Assembly: GCA_963662155.1 (NCBI GenBank) | Contig: OY759262.1 | Span: forward strand, 62,017,010 to 62,081,009 | Direction of reading: 5' to 3' | Length of the DNA: 64,000 nucleotides | Origin: Lamellibrachia columna | Lineage: Eukaryota; Annelida; Polychaeta; Sabellida; Siboglinidae | In this document: positions 59,064 through 64,000 of the stretch, piece after piece | Layout of the letters: each line of letters begins with the position of its first letter | Position numbering within the stretch: the first letter of the stretch is position 1 | Made by a program: the position numbers and the translations under genes | Notes under the pieces: generated by a model | The model's database searches: none | What the model was told of the DNA's origin: nothing | The model's input: only the letters and a program-made list of their open reading frames with translations

Positions 59064-59321
59064 AATTCCCTGTTTGAAATAGTTATTGTTATTTATTTTG
59101 TTTCATTTGTGATCCTTATTCATCATCAGAATTTTAGGAAAACACCCAAGGTGTAATTTTTTTATGTTTGAAGTACAACATTGCTTTGGACGTTGACACA
59201 TACATACATTATTTTATTATAAGAATTTGTTATCTTGTTGTAGTTTTGTGATGTTGTTTAACATTGTGTGAAGGTGGACCAAGCAGTCAAGGTTGTTCAG
59301 AGTGCACTAGCCAATCAGATT
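59064..59321 (+). repeat. Direct repeat, right copy, containing the functional exon 13 start
   Basis: Partner of 57662-57916. This copy continues into the rest of exon 13. Such long target-site duplications are unusual for LINEs, so the pair may instead come from a repair-linked local duplication. Confidence 0.9.
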
Positions 59322-59434
59322 GACTGGACTGAGATAGCGAACATCGTGAAAGAGGCGCAGGCGAGAGACGATCCTGTTGCTAACGCCATCAAGGGACTGA
59401 AACTGGAAACAAACCATGTTACTATGTTGCTAAA
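59274..59434 (+). CDS. NEMF: NEMF exon 13 (functional copy)
   Basis: The acceptor is gtgtgaag, with a weak pyrimidine tract. The exon reads [40 protein letters not shown] and [10 protein letters not shown], and ends in phase 2 at aa|gtaaga. It closely matches human NEMF. Confidence 0.96.
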
Positions 59435-59459
59435 GTAAGATGTCTTAAATTTGTATATC

Positions 59460-59612
59460 CTGTTTAGAAGTCGCTGCCCAGATTTCTGCGGAACATTTTT
59501 CTAGCTGTTTTGCAGACATCTGTGATGTTATTCCATTGTTGTCGTGGCTTACCTCTGCCTCTTTTCCCTGCCACTCTTCTCTCCACTTTTGTCTTTTCCA
59601 ATCCATTACGCC
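59460..59612 (-). mobile_element. LINE C-terminal coding fragment in NEMF intron 13
   Basis: On the minus strand it reads KVERRVAGKRGRGKPRQQW, NNITDVCKTARKMF and so on. This is the GKRGRGRPR-x-x-W tract near the end of many LINE ORF2 proteins. A related C-terminus (LTWGTAASIAQERGNWR) occurs at 61985-62095. Confidence 0.75.
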
Positions 59613-59701
59613 TCTTAAAGTTTAAAAAATATTTAAGTTTTTGGTGACTAAATTCGACAACCAGTTGTGCAGTATATGTACTTCGCTCAGTAACGACAAC
59701 G

Positions 59702-60121
59702 TTGGTATGGTGCGCTATCTAGTGTATGTGTAGTCTCTTACAGTAGCATTTCATCTCAAGGGCACTTATTCTGTTTACATCCAATTTGGTATGGTGCGCT
59801 ATCTAGTGTATGTGTAGTCTCTTACAGTAGCATTTCATCTCAAGGGCACTTATTCTGTTTACATCCAATTTGGTATGGTGCGCTATCTAGTGTATGTGTA
59901 GTCTCTTACAGTAGCATTTCATCTCAAGGGCACTTATTCTGTTTACATCCAATTTGGTATGGTGCGCTATCTAGTGTATGTGTAGTCTCTTACAGTAGCA
60001 TTTCATCTCAAGGGCACTTATTCTGTTTACATCCAATTTGGTATGGTGCGCTATCTAGTGTATGTGTAGTCTCTTACAGTAGCATTTCATCTCAAGGGCA
60101 CTTATTCTGTTTACATCCAAT
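59702..60121. repeat. 84-bp tandem repeat in NEMF intron 13, 5 copies
   Basis: The units contain ttggtatggtgcgctatcta and end in tgtttacatccaat. They are nearly identical, so the amplification is recent. Confidence 0.96.
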
Positions 60122-60562
60122 TTGCATAGTACCCTTGCTTCACAACCATATGTAGCTATCGGGAATATAAATGTTTACAACATCTAAATGTAAATATGAT
60201 TTCCTGCGATGCAGTCTGTGAGACTCGCCAGGTGTTTAAACAGATACCTCCAGCAAAATCTGTGCAGTAGACAAATGTTAGCTGTGTTGACATTTCTTAA
60301 AACAATGTAAATAAAATCGTCATAATTTATAGTAAATATTATGGCCGATATAATCATCAGCACAGATGTAAGTTTCTCACAGCTTTAATTAAGCAAACGT
60401 TGAATCCATCTTAAACAGTTTTAATTTTCGAAAAATCGTCCAATTGGTATTGTTTCTCTGCTAGAAATGGGTGTTTGGCTAGAAAATCAGTGGGGCATGA
60501 AGCTTGAGTAAACTTATAGGTGAGCGTTACAGTAAGGGTGACTTTGTGTCATTATTTTGTAG

Positions 60563-60667
60563 AGACCCGTTTGGTGACAGTGAGGATGAGGAAGACGGGG
60601 GTGTCACCCTCCGACCCATGAAGGTGGACATTGATCTGGGGTTGACGACCTATGCCAACGCCCGCAG
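60563..60667 (+). CDS. NEMF: NEMF exon 14
   Basis: The acceptor is attattttgtag. The exon reads DPFGDSEDEEDGGVTLRPMK then VDIDLGLTTYANAR, and ends in phase 2 at ag|gtctgt. The acidic stretch leads straight into the YANA segment, so the Lys-rich linker of vertebrate NEMF is largely absent. Confidence 0.95.
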
Positions 60668-60739
60668 GTCTGTGAACTTAGCATGGGTGGCATGGGGCTG
60701 CCTCTTGATTATGTAGTGTAATATTATACGCCCAACAGA

Positions 60740-60875
60740 GTGTAGTTTAATAACACTAGAGATAAAGAGATTAAAAAGAGATCAAGTAGAAGATTATAAG
60801 ATATTGAATGGTTATAAAAACATTGATAGACATATTTTTTTCATTTAAGGAAGATAGAAGAACTAGAGGGCAGGA
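60740..60875 (+). mobile_element. LINE fragment in NEMF intron 14
   Basis: In the forward direction it reads RLKRDQVEDYKILNGYKNID then RHIFFSFKEDRRTRG, with one frameshift. It corresponds to the segment DQIEVFKILNGYENIDRNMF of the 57917-59063 element, but is clearly more diverged and on the opposite strand. Confidence 0.75.
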
Positions 60876-60892
60876 GCAACATTAGTGAATGC

Positions 60893-60945
60893 ACAGTGTA
60901 GATATCAGTGGAGATATCAGTGTAGATATCAGTGTAGATATCAGA
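60893..60945. repeat. 12-bp repeat (gatatcagtgta)
   Basis: Four to five units of gatatcagtgta, each with the EcoRV palindrome. Confidence 0.85.
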
Positions 60946-61135
60946 AAGCCCCTATTCATTCTCACCTAAGATGATGATACATTAATGGAAACAAATTATC
61001 TACTAATTATGTAATGTATTTAAAGACAAAAGCATCATTTGGGTTTTCGTTTTGGATGGAAATCTTGTTACGTCTTGTCAACTCTATTAAACCAGTGATC
61101 ATCTGGCAACAATACTTGGTTCTAAACTCTGCTAA

Positions 61136-61240
61136 TAGGGACATATCCTAATAGGGACATATCCTAATAGGCACATATCCTAATAGGGACACATCCTAAT
61201 AGGGACATATCCTAATAGGCACACATCCTAATAGGGACAC
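61136..61240. repeat. ~17-bp repeat (cctaatagggacatat)
   Basis: About six units of cctaatagggacatat with c/g variants in intron 14. Confidence 0.88.
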
Positions 61241-61460
61241 ATTCTGCGGGTTTACATCTTAGGCTCCATTGCAGTTTCAGGATAAAACTATCAAATCACA
61301 GAAATTCAATTATTTTATAAAAAGTGCTCTAGCAGCCTTTTAATGTCAGTTTGTGCACAATCATGCACACACCACATGCATGTACCATGCATGCATACAC
61401 ACACTCGCACACACATATTTATTTTGATAGAAATGTGCACTACTCAATTTCTTGGTTTAG

Positions 61461-61524
61461 ATACTATGACATGAAAAGGCACGCTGCAAAAAAGGAACAG
61501 AAAACGTTGGAGTCATCAGGAAAG
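61461..61524 (+). CDS. NEMF: NEMF exon 15
   Basis: The acceptor is tcttggtttag. The exon reads YYDMKRHAAKKEQKTLESSG then K, with donor gtttgt. It is the start of the second coiled coil. Confidence 0.96.
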
Positions 61525-61630
61525 GTTTGTTGTAAAGAGAGTTATACTTTAATGTAGACTAACTCGTAATTATTTTGATCGTAAGATCTGGTAACTTGCA
61601 TAAGTGTGAACAGCCTTATGTTGTAATACA

Positions 61631-61800
61631 GAGTTGGACCACTTTTACAGGTCCTGTCAAGAATACTTTGATAGTTTGTCTGATGATTTCACTAAAATAA
61701 CAGATTTGAACAGACAAGCTAGCATGTCGTACTCAATACTAGATAAGTTTGATTTTTCTCCTGATGATTATAAAAACGAGACAGAGCAAAAAAAAATTAA
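61631..61800 (+). other. Unidentified open stretch in NEMF intron 15
   Basis: A stop-free frame of about 55 codons reads LDHFYRSCQEYFDSLSDDF, LNRQASMSYSILDKFDFSP and so on. It is not part of NEMF homologues. The composition looks protein-like, so it may be a fragment of a mobile element or a missed cassette exon. The ends show no convincing splice sites. Confidence 0.3.
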
Positions 61801-61850
61801 TTGAAGAAGGACCTGTATTATTCTAACCTGGACCATTGTTCTGGTTGTAG

Positions 61851-61939
61851 GCCCTGAAATCAGCGGAGAAGAAGACAAAGCAAACGTTGAAAGAGGTGCA
61901 GACAGCCATTAGTATACAGAAGGCTCGCAAAACTTACTG
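61851..61939 (+). CDS. NEMF: NEMF exon 16
   Basis: The acceptor is ctggttgtag. The exon reads [20 protein letters not shown] then SIQKARKTY, and ends in phase 2 at tg|gtcagt (Trp split by the intron). Confidence 0.97.
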
Positions 61940-61984
61940 GTCAGTGGGGCAGTTGGTTACTTACTAACTAACTTATTTTCTTCA

Positions 61985-62095
61985 TGCCTAGGTGTGGCAT
62001 ATAAGGCTTGCACAAGATCTCGCCAGTTCCCTCTTTCTTGGGCTATACTGGCTGCTGTGCCCCATGTCAGCCCATCAGCCTTCAGTTACCTCTGT
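61985..62095 (-). mobile_element. LINE C-terminal coding fragment (seed of the 60-bp array)
   Basis: The minus strand reads LKADGLTWGTAASIAQERG, then NWRDLVQALYATPRHE. This is the GLTW-x-x-A-x-x-AQDR-x-x-WR-x-LV-x-AL motif at the C-terminus of many LINE ORF2 proteins. It passes directly into the tandem array. Confidence 0.8.
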
Positions 62096-63255
62096 CTTGG
62101 GCTCTCCTTACTGCTGTGTCCCATGTCAGCCCAGCAGCCTTCAGTTACCTCTGTCTTGGGCTCTCCTTACTGCTGTGTCCCATGTCAGCCCAGCAGCCTT
62201 CAGTTACCTCTGTCTTGGGCTCTCCCTGCCGCTGTGTCCCATGTCAGCCCAGCAGCCTTCAGTTCCCTGTCTTGGGCTCTCCATTTGTCGCTGTGTCCCA
62301 TGTCAGCCCAGTAGTCTTCAGTTCCCTCTGTCTTGGGCTCTCCCTGCCGCTGTGTCCCATGTCAGCCCAGCAGCCTTCAGTTCCCCCTGTCTTGGGCTCT
62401 CCCTGCCGCTGTGTCCCATGTCAGCCCAGCAGCCTTCAGTTCCCTCTGTCTTGGACTCTCCCTGCCGCTGTGTCCCATGTCAGCCCAGCAGCCTTCAGTT
62501 CCCTGTCTTGGGCTCTCCTTGTCGCTGTGTCCCATGTCAGCCCAGCAGTCTTCAGTTGCCTCTGTCTTGGGCTCTCCCTGCCACTGTGTCCCATGTCAGC
62601 CCAGCAGCCTTCAGTTCCCTCTGTCTTGGGCTCTCCCTGCCGCTGTGTCCCATGTCAGCCCAGCACCCTTCAGTTCCCTCTGTCTTGGGCTCTCCCTGCC
62701 GCTGTGTCCCATGTCAGCCCAGCAGCCTTCAGTTCCCTCTGTCTTGGACTCTCCCTGCCGCTGTGTCCCATGTCAGCCCAGCACCCTTCAGTTCCCTCTG
62801 TCTTGGGCTCTCCCTGCCGCTGTGTCCCATGTCAGCCCAGCATCCTTCAGTTCCCTCTGTCTTGGACTCTCCCTGCCGCTGTGTCCCATGTCAGCCCAGC
62901 AGCCTTCAGTTCCCTCTGTCTTGGGCTCTCCCTGCCGCTGTGTCCCATGTCAGCCCAGCACCCTTCAGTTCCCTCTGTCTTGGGCTCTCCTTGTCGCTGT
63001 GTCCCATGTCAGTCCAGCAGCCTTCAGTTCCCTCTGTCTTGGACTCTCCCTGCCGCTGTGTCCCATGTCAGCCCAGCACCCTTCAGTTCCCTCTGTCTTG
63101 GGCTCTCCCTGCCGCTGTGTCCCATGTCAGCCCAGCAGCCTTCAGTTCCCTCTGTCTTGGACTCTTCTTGTCGCTGTGTCCCATGTCAGCCCAGCAGCCT
63201 TTAGTTCCCTCTGTCTTGGACTCTCCCTGCCGCTGTGTCCCATGTCAGCAGCTTT
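62096..63255 (-). repeat. 60-bp minisatellite in NEMF intron 16, ~20 copies, LINE-derived
   Basis: Each unit (tgggctctccctgccgctgt, gtcccatgtcagcccagcag, ccttcagttccctctgtctt) translates on the minus strand as 20 residues, RQRELKAAGLTWDTAAGRAQ, matching the LINE C-terminus next to it. On the plus strand every unit offers a pyrimidine-rich run ending in tgtcag, an acceptor-like sequence. The plus-strand frames of 340-480 codons are artefacts. Confidence 0.92.
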
Positions 63256-63711
63256 CAGTTCTTTTTCCATGGCTCATCTCCACGTTGTTTTTGGCCTGCC
63301 CCTTACCCCTTCCCTTCTGGGGTCCAACTCAAGGCTGTTTTTGCTGGTATTTAATGGTGTTTGATTTTAGTAATATTCATAAACAATTATTGTTCATGAT
63401 GTTCATATTGAAAAAAACTATTTTCATTTAATCACAACTATTTGAAATTTACTTAATCAGTGTTTTGGTTTGACTACCATTGCTAGCCTTCATCATGAAC
63501 TGAATTCTGAGATGATATATAGGACGGCCTGCTTGCCATGCCAACTGGTGATCAGAAGAAGAAATAATTGTCCCAGAATTCACTTCCCGATGAAGGGGTA
63601 GCAGAAAGATTGAGTAATAAAATTTCAAATGGTTGTAGTAAAAATAAAATGTTTATTGTCTACCAACTTGATGAACATTTTCATGGATGTTCATGTTGAA
63701 CTGTGTTGAAG

Positions 63712-63815
63712 GTTTGAGAAGTTCCTCTGGTTCATCAGTTCAGAGAACTACATCGTGATCGGTGGGCGTGACCAACAACAGAACGAGATTGTAGTCAAGA
63801 AATACCTCCGACCTG
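63712..63815 (+). CDS. NEMF: NEMF exon 17 (last exon in window)
   Basis: The acceptor is tgtgttgaag, with a poor pyrimidine tract. The exon reads [34 protein letters not shown] and the first base of Gly, with donor gtgagg. It opens the NFACT-R domain. The remaining half of NEMF lies beyond 64000. Positions 63816-64000 are intron. Confidence 0.97.
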
Positions 63816-64000
63816 GTGAGGTGTCGTCTTTTGATACCCTCTGTAAAATAAATATTTCCACAAAACAACTTCTTATAAAAATACTGAATTTTTCAAGTTA
63901 GGTTTCAGATGAATTTAATGAAAGTATGCAGGCTTTTGTTAAACCGATTGCACATATTACATAAACTATTCACCCACAACACATTTGAACATCAGTGAAC

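Larger units (their letters stand above)
37685..63815 (+). other. NEMF: NEMF gene, exons 1-17 (partial; continues past the right edge)
   Basis: Seventeen exons join without a break into about 532 residues that align along their whole length with the first half of animal NEMF (Rqc2/Tae2). NEMF binds 60S subunits carrying stalled peptidyl-tRNA, recruits the E3 ligase Listerin and elongates C-terminal tails as part of ribosome-associated quality control. Domains by residue: NFACT-N and helix-hairpin-helix region about 1-245, first coiled coil about 300-360, acidic linker about 412-425, second coiled coil about 440-498, start of NFACT-R from about 498 ([10 protein letters not shown]). Asp9, Asp96 and Arg97, required for tailing in homologues, are conserved. 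The Lys-rich linker found in vertebrates is short here. The introns carry many tandem repeats. NFACT-C and the stop lie outside the window. Confidence 0.96.

Noticed and set aside
61992..63431. Plus-strand frames of 343-479 codons, Ser/Pro/Cys-rich
   Set aside because: They read across the 60-bp intronic array and are antisense to its LINE-derived frame. They start inside the LINE remnant.

Overview
The window is nuclear DNA of an animal, most likely a marine invertebrate. Its genes are split into short exons with GT-AG introns. Non-LTR retrotransposon (LINE) fragments and tRNA-derived SINEs are common. Tandem repeats are extreme: I count more than 30 micro- and minisatellites. The lineage (for example mollusc or invertebrate chordate) cannot be fixed from the sequence alone. 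There are no prokaryotic operons, CRISPR arrays or ribosomal RNA genes. All coding assignments come from my own splice-site and reading-frame reconstruction.

Layout. Positions 1-5,200 hold microsatellites and no recognisable gene. Positions 5,190-16,050 are repeat-rich: a 44-bp minisatellite with a nested LINE tail, then a decayed array of recurring sequence modules. One module copy is interrupted by a broken endonuclease/reverse-transcriptase LINE. Positions 17,210-25,876 carry the last five exons (+ strand, all introns phase 1) of an immunoglobulin V-set transmembrane protein whose cytoplasmic tail is rich in Ser/Arg. Positions about 26,920-37,375 contain a tandem segmental duplication. Each of two units has a CCAAT box, a TATA box and a three-exon gene for a 118-residue protein with a mitochondrial-type N terminus. 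A truncated third unit start lies just upstream of the next gene.

Positions 37,685-63,815 contain the first 17 coding exons (about 532 residues) of NEMF (Rqc2/Tae2/Caliban), the ribosome-associated quality-control factor that recruits Listerin and adds C-terminal tails to stalled nascent chains. Asp9, Asp96 and Arg97, needed for tail synthesis in homologues, are present at the same numbering as in human. The gene runs off the right edge.

The most unusual content is in the NEMF introns, which hold more than ten tandem arrays. One is built from the acceptor and 5' part of NEMF exon 7 (19 copies including the real exon). One is built from the C-terminal coding end of a LINE. Two others have units that resemble micro-exons with acceptor and donor sites. 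One array runs to within about ten bases of a true splice acceptor. A LINE insertion has duplicated about 255 bp, including the acceptor and first 43 bases of exon 13. The gene is therefore a natural case of constitutive exons embedded among decoy splice sites. Whether any decoy is used needs transcript data.
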